From: an uncultured Acetatifactor sp.
GTDB lineage: Bacteria; Bacillota; Clostridia; Lachnospirales; Lachnospiraceae
Direction of reading: 5' to 3'
Length of the DNA: 64,000 bases
Assembly: GCA_910578215.1 (NCBI GenBank)
Contig: CAJTPH010000009.1
Span: 1-64,000, forward strand
The translations under genes were made by a program, and so were the position numbers. Positions 32,171-40,311 of the stretch are shown here, in pieces. The notes under the pieces are model-generated. The model saw only the letters and a program-made list of their open reading frames with translations, did no database searches and was not told where the DNA came from. How positions within the stretch are numbered: position 1 is the stretch's first letter; every line of letters begins with the position of its first letter.

Positions 32171-34591
32171 ATGACAAATGAAACTTTGCATCATAATGAG
32201 ACTTCGTATAATGAGACTTCGTATAATAAAACTTCGTATGATAATGAAACTTCGCATCAGGCTGAGACTTCATATCAGGACGAAGCTTTGGATCATGAGA
32301 AAAATGAGGTTGTCCTGGACGACGGAAAGATGAGCGGGTCCCACGAATTTGTAAATCCCGATGACCTGTATCGGGAGCTTATAAGGCGTGTGCAAAAATA
32401 TCATCCCAGCGACGATATTACCATGATCGCAAAAGCGTATGAGGTGGCGAAGGAAGCTCATAAGGATCAGTTTCGCAAGTCGGGAGAGCCTTACATTGTC
32501 CATCCTCTGAACGTTGCCATGATTCTTGCGGACCTGGAGCTTGACAAGGAGACCATCATTGCCGGCATTCTCCATGACGTAGTGGAGGATACCATCATGA
32601 CGGAGGAGGACTTGAAGCGGGAATTTGGCGACGACGTGGCTCTTTTGGTGGACGGCGTTACCAAGCTGGAGCAGATACCTCTGTCCGGCGGCGCAAACCA
32701 GCCGGACGTAAAGCTGGAAATGCAGGCGGAAAATCTGCGGAAAATGTTTCTCGCAATGGCCAAGGACATCCGTGTGATTCTGATAAAGCTTGCCGACAGG
32801 CTTCACAACATGCGGACCTTGAAATATAAGGCGCCGGAGAGTCAGCAGCGCATAGCGAGGGAGACGCTGGAGATCTATTGTCCCATCGCCCAGAGGCTTG
32901 GCATCAGCAAGCTGAAGGTGGAGCTGGATGACCTGTCCCTGAAATATCTGGAGCCGGAGGCGTACTATGACCTGGTGGATAAGATCGCGGTGCGCAGGAG
33001 CGTCCGGGAAAAATATATTCAGGGTATTGTGGACGAGGTGAGCGAGCACATTGCAAACGCCGGCATCAAGGCAAAGGTGGACGGCCGCGTCAAGCATTTT
33101 TTCAGTATTTACAAAAAAATGAAGAACCAGAGCAAGACTCTGGATCAGATATACGACCTTTTTGCGGTGCGCATTATCGTGGATTCCGTGAGGGACTGCT
33201 ATGCGGCGCTGGGGGTCATCCATGAGATGTATAAGCCCATTCCGGGGCGTTTTAAGGATTACATTGCCATGCCCAAGGCCAATATGTATCAGTCCCTGCA
33301 CACCACCCTGATCGGAAGCAACGGACAGCCCTTTGAGATCCAGATACGCACCTTTGAGATGCACAAGGCTGCCGAATACGGCATTGCGGCGCACTGGAAG
33401 TACAAGGAGGCGTCTGACGGCAGGAGGGTGGAGGCACAGGAGGAGGAAAAGCTGGTCTGGCTGCGGCAGATTCTGGAGTGGCAGCAGGACATGTCCGACA
33501 ACAGGGAGTTTATGAAGCTTCTGAAGAACGATCTGGACCTGTTCTCCGACAATGTGTATTGCTTTACCCCTACCGGGGAGGTGAAAAACCTGCCCGCAGG
33601 CTCCAATCCCATCGATTTTGCCTACAGCATTCACTCCGCGGTGGGCAACAGGATGGTGGGTGCACGGGTCAACGGCAAGCTTGTAAACATCGATTACGAG
33701 ATTAAAAACGGCGACAGGATAGAGATTATCACCTCTCAGAATTCCAGAGGACCCAGCCGGGACTGGCTGAATGTGGTCAAGAGCACTCAGGCAAAAAACA
33801 AGATCAATCAATGGTTTAAAAGCGAGCTGAAGGAGGATAATATTGTCAAGGGCAAGGAATTGCTTGCCTCCTACTGTAAGACCAAGACCATCAATCTCTC
33901 CGGCCTTATGAAGCAGGAATATGTGGAGGCGGTGCTGCGCAAATACGGGTTCAGGGATTGGGAATCCGTGCTTGCGGCAATCGGCCACGGCGCACTGAAG
34001 GAAGGGCAGATCGTCAACAAAATGCAGGAGCTCTATGACAGGGACCACCGCAGGGAGATGACCAATGAGGAGGTGCTGAGGAGCATAGCGGAGGCGGGTG
34101 CATCCATTGTGGCAAAGCCAGCAACGATGCGTCCAAAGAGCGGGATCGTGGTAAAGGGCATTGCGGACCTGTCCGTGCGTTTTTCCAAGTGCTGCTCTCC
34201 TGTGCCGGGGGACGAGATCGTGGGATTTGTCACCAGGGGCAGGGGCGTGTCCATCCATCGCACCGACTGCGTCAATATGATGAATCTGCCGGAGATAGAG
34301 AGAGCGCGTATGATCGACGCGGAATGGCAGGCGCCGGAGAATACCTCGGAGAAATATGTGGCGGAGATCAAGATTTATGCGGATAACCGGAACGGGCTTT
34401 TGGCGGACATTTCAAAGGCATTGACGGAGAAAAACATTAATATTTTATCAATGAATACCCGAACGAGCAAGCAGGGACAGGCGACCCTGCAGACCACCTT
34501 TGAGGTGGAGAGCCGGGACGAGCTGAACCGGGTGATTGAGAAGATCAGGGGTATTGACAGCGTATTGGATATTGAAAGGACGACGGGCTGA
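32171..34591 (+). CDS. relA: Bifunctional (p)ppGpp synthetase/hydrolase (Rel)
   Basis: An 806-residue long RSH protein. Domains in order: HD hydrolase (about 90-240; 'HPLNVAMILADLELD', 'AGILHDVVEDT'), synthetase (about 280-420; 'GRFKDYIAMPKANMYQSLHTT', 'FEIQIRTFEMHKAAEYGIAAHWKYK'), TGS (about 455-515; 'VYCFTPTGEVKNLPAGS'), helical and zinc-finger regions ('FSKCCSPVPGDEIVGFVTRG') and a C-terminal ACT domain. Hydrolase and synthetase motifs both look intact, so it should make and degrade the stringent alarmone. The first ~55 residues are unusual: a repeated ETSYN-like low-complexity stretch from a 15-bp tandem repeat. GAGGA precedes ATG 32171. It overlaps the next gene by 1 bp. Confidence 0.95.
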   Translation: MTNETLHHNETSYNETSYNKTSYDNETSHQAETSYQDEALDHEKNEVVLDDGKMSGSHEFVNPDDLYRELIRRVQKYHPSDDITMIAKAYEVAKEAHKDQFRKSGEPYIVHPLNVAMILADLELDKETIIAGILHDVVEDTIMTEEDLKREFGDDVALLVDGVTKLEQIPLSGGANQPDVKLEMQAENLRKMFLAMAKDIRVILIKLADRLHNMRTLKYKAPESQQRIARETLEIYCPIAQRLGISKLKVELDDLSLKYLEPEAYYDLVDKIAVRRSVREKYIQGIVDEVSEHIANAGIKAKVDGRVKHFFSIYKKMKNQSKTLDQIYDLFAVRIIVDSVRDCYAALGVIHEMYKPIPGRFKDYIAMPKANMYQSLHTTLIGSNGQPFEIQIRTFEMHKAAEYGIAAHWKYKEASDGRRVEAQEEEKLVWLRQILEWQQDMSDNREFMKLLKNDLDLFSDNVYCFTPTGEVKNLPAGSNPIDFAYSIHSAVGNRMVGARVNGKLVNIDYEIKNGDRIEIITSQNSRGPSRDWLNVVKSTQAKNKINQWFKSELKEDNIVKGKELLASYCKTKTINLSGLMKQEYVEAVLRKYGFRDWESVLAAIGHGALKEGQIVNKMQELYDRDHRREMTNEEVLRSIAEAGASIVAKPATMRPKSGIVVKGIADLSVRFSKCCSPVPGDEIVGFVTRGRGVSIHRTDCVNMMNLPEIERARMIDAEWQAPENTSEKYVAEIKIYADNRNGLLADISKALTEKNINILSMNTRTSKQGQATLQTTFEVESRDELNRVIEKIRGIDSVLDIERTTG
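32186..32278 (+). repeat. 15-bp in-frame tandem repeat at the 5' end of rel
   Basis: Six imperfect units with core GAGACTTCGTATAAT (15 bp, some 18 bp) encode N-E-T-S-Y/H motifs directly after the start codon. The copies differ by a few substitutions. Gain or loss of units would keep the frame. Confidence 0.8.
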
Positions 34592-35253
34592 TGGCGGAGA
34601 TCAAGATCGGAAGAATGGTGCTGGGGGTATGCCAGACCAATTGTTATTTTCTTTACCGGGACGGCGGACAGGATTGCATTGTGGTTGACCCGGCGGATGC
34701 GGGGGGCAGTATTTACGGAGCGCTGCAGAAAAAAGGCTTCCGGGTCCGGGGGATTTTGCTGACCCACGGGCATTTTGACCATATATGGGGCGTGGACGCC
34801 CTGCGGGACGCGGTAAATGCCGCGGCGGAGGCGGACGGACTGGAGCCGGTGAAGGTATATGCGGGAGAGGGTGAGAGGGAGCTTTTGAAAAGCGCCGACC
34901 TGAACGTGTCCGAGCGGGCGGGCAGGGCGTGCGTCACTTATGCGGATGTGTATGTGAAGGACGGTCAGGAGATAACGATTGCGGGCATGACCTGTAAGGC
35001 TATCGCCACGCCGGGGCATACGGCAGGGGGCTGCTGCTACTATTTTGAGGAAGCGGGAATTCTGGCGGCGGGGGATACCCTGTTTGCCGAGTCGGTGGGA
35101 AGGACGGATTTCCCCACGGGCAGCACGGGGACACTGATACGTTCCATTAAGGAGAAGCTCTTTGTGCTTCCCGACGAGACAAGGGTATACCCCGGTCACG
35201 GGGACAGCACCACCATAGGGCATGAGAAGGAGTACAATCCCTTCTGTGTCTGA
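34591..35253 (+). CDS. Metallo-beta-lactamase-fold hydrolase (glyoxalase II-like)
   Basis: A 220-residue cytosolic hydrolase with the metal-binding signature 'THGHFDH' (about residues 57-63), 'ATPGHTAGG' (His about 141), 'AAGDTLF' (Asp about 162) and 'VYPGHGD' (final His). These are the zinc ligands of the GloB/YcbL-like branch, which hydrolyses thioesters such as S-lactoylglutathione or related substrates; the true substrate here is unknown. ATG 34591 overlaps the rel stop by one base, so the genes are co-translated, a frequent arrangement in Bacillota. HemZ follows after 29 bp. Confidence 0.9.
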   Translation: MAEIKIGRMVLGVCQTNCYFLYRDGGQDCIVVDPADAGGSIYGALQKKGFRVRGILLTHGHFDHIWGVDALRDAVNAAAEADGLEPVKVYAGEGERELLKSADLNVSERAGRACVTYADVYVKDGQEITIAGMTCKAIATPGHTAGGCCYYFEEAGILAAGDTLFAESVGRTDFPTGSTGTLIRSIKEKLFVLPDETRVYPGHGDSTTIGHEKEYNPFCV

Positions 35254-35282
35254 GGGAGCCGTTAGATATGTGAGGAAGCGCC

Positions 35283-36734
35283 ATGCTTGTTGTAGAACTG
35301 AACAAAGAAAATTATGAATATGATGTAAATTCGCTTGTAAAGGCATTTTATCCCCAGGAGCAGGTGAAGATACTGATTCCTGAGAGCAGGGAGGAGACCA
35401 GGGTCATGCTCCGGGAGCAGGTCAATATTCGTGCGGAATTTTATGAGGACGGCGCGGAGGTTACCATAGAAGGCGTGTCGTACAAATGGAATTTCGACGA
35501 AGGGAGCGGGGATACATATAAGGACGGCTTTAAACGCTTTTTTTACCGAACGCTGTGCCAGGTCACGGGCAGGAGTCTGCCATGGGGAAACCTGATCGGC
35601 ATCCGCCCGGTTAAGATCGCCTACGGGCTTTTGGAGCAGGGCAGGAGCGAGCTGGATATAGTCGGGTATTATATGACAAAGCATTATGTCAGCGAGGAAA
35701 AGGCAAGGCTGTCCGTGGATATCGCAGGGAGAGAGCGGGAGCTTTTGTCCGGGATACATTACCGGGAGGGCTACAGCCTCTATGTGGGGATTCCCTTCTG
35801 TCCCACTACCTGTCTGTACTGCTCTTTTACCTCGTATCCCATAGGCGGATACCGCAGGATGGTGGATGCCTATCTGGACTGCCTGATAAAGGAGCTGGCG
35901 TATGTGGCAAAACAGTGTGAGACCAGGATATTGGACACTGTGTATATCGGCGGGGGCACGCCTACCACGCTGGAGCCGGCGCAGCTGGACAGGCTGCTCA
36001 AAAGCCTGAAGCAGCTGTTTGACTTTTCCACGGTGAAGGAGTTTACCGTGGAGGCTGGAAGGGCGGACAGCATCACGGAGGAGAAGCTGAAATGCATGTA
36101 TTCCCACGGCGTCACCAGAATTTCCGTCAATCCTCAGACCATGAAGCAGGAGACCCTGGATATCATCGGCAGGAAGGCCAGCGTGGCGCAGGTGGAGGAG
36201 GCTTACGCCCTGGCAAGGCGTGCGGGCTTTGACAATATCAATATGGATTTGATTCTGGGACTTCCGGGAGAGTCCCGGGAGGATGTGCAGCGCACCATGG
36301 ACAGGGTAACGGAGCTTGCCCCGGACAGCCTGACGGTGCACTCCCTTGCCATAAAGCGCGCTTCCAGGCTGAATTCCTGGATTCAGGAAAACGGCGTGTC
36401 CATGCTTCGCAATACGGATGAGACCATGGGTATCGCCGCGGCGGGAGCAGCACGGCTGGGCATGAAGCCCTATTATCTCTACCGTCAGAAAAATATGTCG
36501 GGAAATTTTGAAAATGTGGGCTATGCCAGGGAGGGTAAGTTCGGGCTGTACAATATTCTGATCATGGAGGAGGTGCAGACCATTGCCGCCTGCGGCGCAG
36601 GTTCCATCACCAAGCGGGTTTATCCCGACGGGCGCATCGAGCGCTGCGAGAATGTGAAGGAAGTGGCTCTCTACATAGAAAAAATCGACGAAATGATTGA
36701 GCGAAAGAGGAAGCTGCTGGGGCGTGACGGGTAA
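35283..36734 (+). CDS. hemZ: Coproporphyrinogen dehydrogenase-like radical SAM protein HemZ
   Basis: A 483-residue radical SAM protein. The 4Fe-4S motif is 'CPTTCLYC' (CxxxCxxC, about residues 172-179), followed by 'YIGGGTPTTL' and 'GFDNINMDLILGLPGE' for SAM binding. An N-terminal extension of about 165 residues ahead of the radical core ('GNLIGIRPVKIAY') is characteristic of HemZ rather than HemN. It is annotated as an oxygen-independent coproporphyrinogen oxidase, though in many Clostridia without full haem synthesis its real role is uncertain. GAGGAA precedes ATG 35283. It is probably the last gene of the apt-rel-hydrolase-hemZ operon. Confidence 0.92.
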   Translation: MLVVELNKENYEYDVNSLVKAFYPQEQVKILIPESREETRVMLREQVNIRAEFYEDGAEVTIEGVSYKWNFDEGSGDTYKDGFKRFFYRTLCQVTGRSLPWGNLIGIRPVKIAYGLLEQGRSELDIVGYYMTKHYVSEEKARLSVDIAGRERELLSGIHYREGYSLYVGIPFCPTTCLYCSFTSYPIGGYRRMVDAYLDCLIKELAYVAKQCETRILDTVYIGGGTPTTLEPAQLDRLLKSLKQLFDFSTVKEFTVEAGRADSITEEKLKCMYSHGVTRISVNPQTMKQETLDIIGRKASVAQVEEAYALARRAGFDNINMDLILGLPGESREDVQRTMDRVTELAPDSLTVHSLAIKRASRLNSWIQENGVSMLRNTDETMGIAAAGAARLGMKPYYLYRQKNMSGNFENVGYAREGKFGLYNILIMEEVQTIAACGAGSITKRVYPDGRIERCENVKEVALYIEKIDEMIERKRKLLGRDG

Positions 36735-36747
36735 ACGCAGATAGTGG

Positions 36748-36777
36748 TTGACAATCGGGAAATGTAACTTTTATAAT
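36748..36777 (+). promoter_or_regulatory. Promoter of the chemoreceptor gene
   Basis: TTGACA (36748-36753) and TATAAT (36772-36777) with an 18-bp spacer, about 80 bp before the start. This is a sigma-A-type site; no sigma-28 motif was recognised. Confidence 0.65.
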
Positions 36778-36855
36778 ATTTACAAATAAAAATAACGGCG
36801 GAATATGTGATCCGGCATCTCATATTTACGCAATGTAATGAGGGGTAACGTTGAA

Positions 36856-38829
36856 ATGAAAAGCATACGAACCAAAATTACTTTATGCCTTATTCTTACT
36901 GTTCTGGTCGGTCTGGTCGCATCAGGATCTTCAAGCATCTCATTAAACTACCATAATACCATGACCACTGTAGAGCAGATGATGGGCCAGACGGCGGTTC
37001 TGGCGGCTGGACGCGCGCAGCAGGAGCTGGAGGTTTATAAGAATGTTGTCATGGAGGTGGGATGTATTCCCGAGCTGTCCGATCCGGAGGTGTCGGCGGC
37101 GGAAAAACAGAGTATCATTGATGAACGCGTTTCCATGCATGGCTTCCGCAGGGGCAATATTGTGGGTGCGGACGGTATCAGCATTTTTGACGGAAACGAT
37201 TATTCGGACCGTGAATATGTGCGTCAGGCCATGAAGGGAAATGTTTTTGTTTCGGAGCCGCTGGTCAGCAAGATCACGGGAGAGTTGTCCATTATGGTAG
37301 CGGCGCCGCTTTACTCTGAGGGAAAATACGGAAATCCTATTGTGGGCGTGGTGTATTTTGTTCCGAAGGAAACCTTTTTGAACGATATCGTATCGGCTAT
37401 TAGGATCGGTGAAAACAGCAGGGCCTACATGATTAATAAGTCCGGCGATACCATTGCCGATATTACCCTTGACACGATCACGGTTCAAAACATAGAAGCG
37501 CAGGCAAAAGCCGACGCCTCGCTGGGGGAGCTGGCGGCGATTCATACCGAGATGCGTCAGGGGAAAAACGGGTTCGGCAGCTATAAGGACGGAGAAAGAA
37601 AAATGTTTGCGGCATATGCTCCCGTACCGGGTACGGACGGCTGGAGCATCGCAGTGACCGCGCCGCAGATCAACTATCTGGCATCTACGCGGGATGCAAT
37701 GGTTATCAATATTGCGGTAATAGCGGTGTCCATCTTGATCTCCGTTGTCGTTGCCCTGACCCTTGCCGTCAATATCGGCAAACCCATGAAGGCCTGCGTA
37801 AACCGTATGAAGCTTCTTGTGGAGGGTGATCTGGAGACACCCATGCCCAGGATTACCAACAAGGATGAAACAGGGGTGCTTGTAAAGTCAACAGAGGCTC
37901 TTGTGGAGGGACTGCGCATCGTTATCAGCGATATCAGCTATCTGCTCAATGAGATGGCAAACCAGAATCTGGATGTGCATACGGAGCATGAGGAGACGTA
38001 TGTGGGCAGCTTTGGGGATATTCTGCATTCCATGCGCAATATGAGGATTAAGCTGAGCGGCGCAATGCGCCAGGTAAACCGTTCTGCGAAGGAGGTGTCC
38101 AATGCCAGCGACCAGTTATCCTCAAGCGCGCAGACGCTCAGTCAGGGGACTATGGAACAGGCAAGCTCGGTACAGGAGCTGGCGGCGCGGATCTGTATGA
38201 TTTCCGAGGAGGTTAAGAACACGGCCAGCGGGGCGCTGAACGTCAGAAGCCAGACACATCACACCGGAGAGGAGGTTCTGCTGTGTAACCAGAAGATGCA
38301 GAGCCTGGTGGAGGCCATGGAGAGGATTCAGGCCAGCTCTGAGGAGATCGAAAAAATTCTTAAGACAATAGACGATATTGCGTTCCAGACAAATATACTT
38401 GCCCTGAATGCGGCTGTGGAGGCAGCCAGGGCCGGCAGCGCGGGGAAGGGCTTTGCCGTCGTTGCGGAGGAGGTCCGCAATTTGGCAGGCAAGTCCGCCG
38501 CGGCGGCTAAGCAGACGTCGGAGCTTATTGCAAAGTCCACGGACGCGGTACATACAGGTGCGGGGATTGCCCGGAATACGGCGGACGTTCTGCTGGGTGT
38601 GGTCAACAGTATCCAGTCCGTGGTTGAGGCCATTGACCGGATTGCCGTCGTATCAAACGAGCAGTCCGGCTCGGTTGAGCAGGTTTCCGAGGGTATTAAC
38701 CAGATTTCGGTCGTTGTGCTGACTAACAGCGCTACGGCTGAGGAAAGTGCGGCTGCCAGCGAACAGCTTTCCGCCGAGGCAGTCAGCCTGAAAAATCTGG
38801 TGGATCAGTTTACTCTTGCCTCAAATTGA
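36856..38829 (+). CDS. Methyl-accepting chemotaxis protein
   Basis: A 657-residue transmembrane receptor. Membrane helix 1 spans about residues 7-29 and helix 2 about 283-305. The ~250-residue extracellular region between them looks like a double Cache sensor ('SDREYVRQAMKGNVFVSEPLVSK', 'AYMINKSGDTIAD', 'AYAPVPGTDGWSIAV'). A HAMP domain follows, then the cytoplasmic coiled coil whose tip 'IAFQTNILALNAAVEAARAG' (about 507-526) binds CheA/CheW. No CheR-tethering pentapeptide is seen at the C-terminus. AGGGGT precedes ATG 36856, which is preferred over 36838. No flagellar or che genes lie in the window. Confidence 0.94.
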   Translation: MKSIRTKITLCLILTVLVGLVASGSSSISLNYHNTMTTVEQMMGQTAVLAAGRAQQELEVYKNVVMEVGCIPELSDPEVSAAEKQSIIDERVSMHGFRRGNIVGADGISIFDGNDYSDREYVRQAMKGNVFVSEPLVSKITGELSIMVAAPLYSEGKYGNPIVGVVYFVPKETFLNDIVSAIRIGENSRAYMINKSGDTIADITLDTITVQNIEAQAKADASLGELAAIHTEMRQGKNGFGSYKDGERKMFAAYAPVPGTDGWSIAVTAPQINYLASTRDAMVINIAVIAVSILISVVVALTLAVNIGKPMKACVNRMKLLVEGDLETPMPRITNKDETGVLVKSTEALVEGLRIVISDISYLLNEMANQNLDVHTEHEETYVGSFGDILHSMRNMRIKLSGAMRQVNRSAKEVSNASDQLSSSAQTLSQGTMEQASSVQELAARICMISEEVKNTASGALNVRSQTHHTGEEVLLCNQKMQSLVEAMERIQASSEEIEKILKTIDDIAFQTNILALNAAVEAARAGSAGKGFAVVAEEVRNLAGKSAAAAKQTSELIAKSTDAVHTGAGIARNTADVLLGVVNSIQSVVEAIDRIAVVSNEQSGSVEQVSEGINQISVVVLTNSATAEESAAASEQLSAEAVSLKNLVDQFTLASN

Positions 38830-38896
38830 TTATGATAGTCACGTGGACGGTCAGACAGATCGGCAGCAATTGATAAAATGAAAGGAATGTGGGAAT

Positions 38897-40177
38897 ATGG
38901 CGCTTAACAAGAAGCCCGTGACGGGCATGAAGGATATCCTGCCCCAGGAGATGGCAATACGCGATTATGTGATCGGGGTCATTAAGGACACCTACGGCAG
39001 GTTTGGTTTTACCTCTATCGAGGCTCCCTGTATGGAGAGCATTGTGAACCTGACAAATAAGCAGGGCGGCGATAACGAAAAGCTGATTTATAAGATTCTG
39101 AAGCGCGGCGAGAAGCTGAACATTGCGGAGGCGGCGGACGAGGCGGATGTGGTGGACGGGGGGCTGCGCTATGATCTTACCGTGCCGCTGGTGCGCTATT
39201 ATTCCAATAACGCGGCAAATCTGCCCTCTCCCTTCAAGGCGCTTCAGATGGGAAATGTGTGGCGGGCGGAGCGTCCCCAGAAGGGGCGTTTCCGCCAGTT
39301 CATGCAGTGTGATATCGACATCCTGGGAGAGCCGTCCAACCTGGCGGAGATCGAGCTGATCCTTGCCACCACCACCACGCTGGGCAGGCTGGGCTTCAGC
39401 GGCTTTGAGGTCCGCATCAACGACAGGCAGATCTTAAAGGCGATGGCGGCGTACAGCGGTTTCCCGGAGGAAGCCTGGGACAACGTGTTTATAATCCTTG
39501 ACAAGATGGATAAGATCGGTCTTTCCGGCGTGGAAGCGGAGCTTCTGGAAAACGGTTTTGCAGGGGAATGTGTGGATAAGTATCTGGAGCTGTATCGGGG
39601 GCTGGAGAATGCGGAGAACGGCGTCGCCTATCTGGCGGAGAAGCTTAAAGGCGTCTCAAACGCTTCCATGGAGGATATTCTGGCAGTCACGGACGGGCTG
39701 CAGGAGATCATCGACAGTGTCGGCGCCACAAGGACGGCGGACTTTAAGCTGGTGTTTGACGCCACGCTGGTGAGGGGCATGTCCTATTATACCGGCACTA
39801 TTTTTGAGGTTGCCATGCCGAAGTTTGGGGGAAGCTGCGCAGGCGGCGGCAGGTATGACGGGATGATAGGCAAATTTACTGGCCACGACGTACCTGCGTG
39901 CGGCTTTTCCATAGGATTTGAGCGTATCGTCATGCTGCTTCTGGAGAACGGCTTCCAGGTGCCGGACAGACCGGGGCGCAGGGCGTATTTAATCGAGAAG
40001 GGCGTGGAAGGCAGGGCGCTCTGCGATATCATCGCCAAGGCCCAGAGGGCGAGAGAGGATGGGACCCAGGTGCTGGTGGTGCGCATGAACAAAAACAAGA
40101 AGTTCCAGAAGGAGCAGCTTGCAGCCGAGGGCTATGAGGAAATCGAGGAATTTTACAGGGAAGAATTGAAGCGGTGA
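38897..40177 (+). CDS. hisS: Histidine-tRNA ligase
   Basis: A 426-residue class II synthetase. Motif 1 region 'YGRFGFTSIEAPCMES', motif 2 'MGNVWRAERPQKGRFRQFMQCDIDILG', the histidine-specific 'LVRGMSYYTGTIFE' and 'GGGRYDGMIG', and motif 3 'GFSIGFERIVMLL' are present. The C-terminal anticodon-binding domain follows ('VLVVRMNKNKKFQKEQL'). AAAGGAATGTGGG precedes ATG 38897. There is no room for a T-box leader in the 67-bp gap before it. It is followed by aspS after 134 bp, the usual hisS-aspS order in Bacillota. Confidence 0.95.
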   Translation: MALNKKPVTGMKDILPQEMAIRDYVIGVIKDTYGRFGFTSIEAPCMESIVNLTNKQGGDNEKLIYKILKRGEKLNIAEAADEADVVDGGLRYDLTVPLVRYYSNNAANLPSPFKALQMGNVWRAERPQKGRFRQFMQCDIDILGEPSNLAEIELILATTTTLGRLGFSGFEVRINDRQILKAMAAYSGFPEEAWDNVFIILDKMDKIGLSGVEAELLENGFAGECVDKYLELYRGLENAENGVAYLAEKLKGVSNASMEDILAVTDGLQEIIDSVGATRTADFKLVFDATLVRGMSYYTGTIFEVAMPKFGGSCAGGGRYDGMIGKFTGHDVPACGFSIGFERIVMLLLENGFQVPDRPGRRAYLIEKGVEGRALCDIIAKAQRAREDGTQVLVVRMNKNKKFQKEQLAAEGYEEIEEFYREELKR

Positions 40178-40311
40178 GAGACAGGGACGGCAGTAATCTG
40201 CACAAAGGACTAAAAAGGCAGTTTGAAAGCAAGGATAAAAAGGTCAGCTTCAAGATATGAGAAGCAGGTAAAAAAGTAAGAAATCAGCAGGAATCGAGGT
40301 TGCATATTACA

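Noticed and set aside
32270..34258. Long open frame of 662 codons antisense to rel
   Set aside because: It is opposite a well-conserved gene; its His/Leu/Val-rich composition is that of an antisense shadow, and it has no domain motifs.
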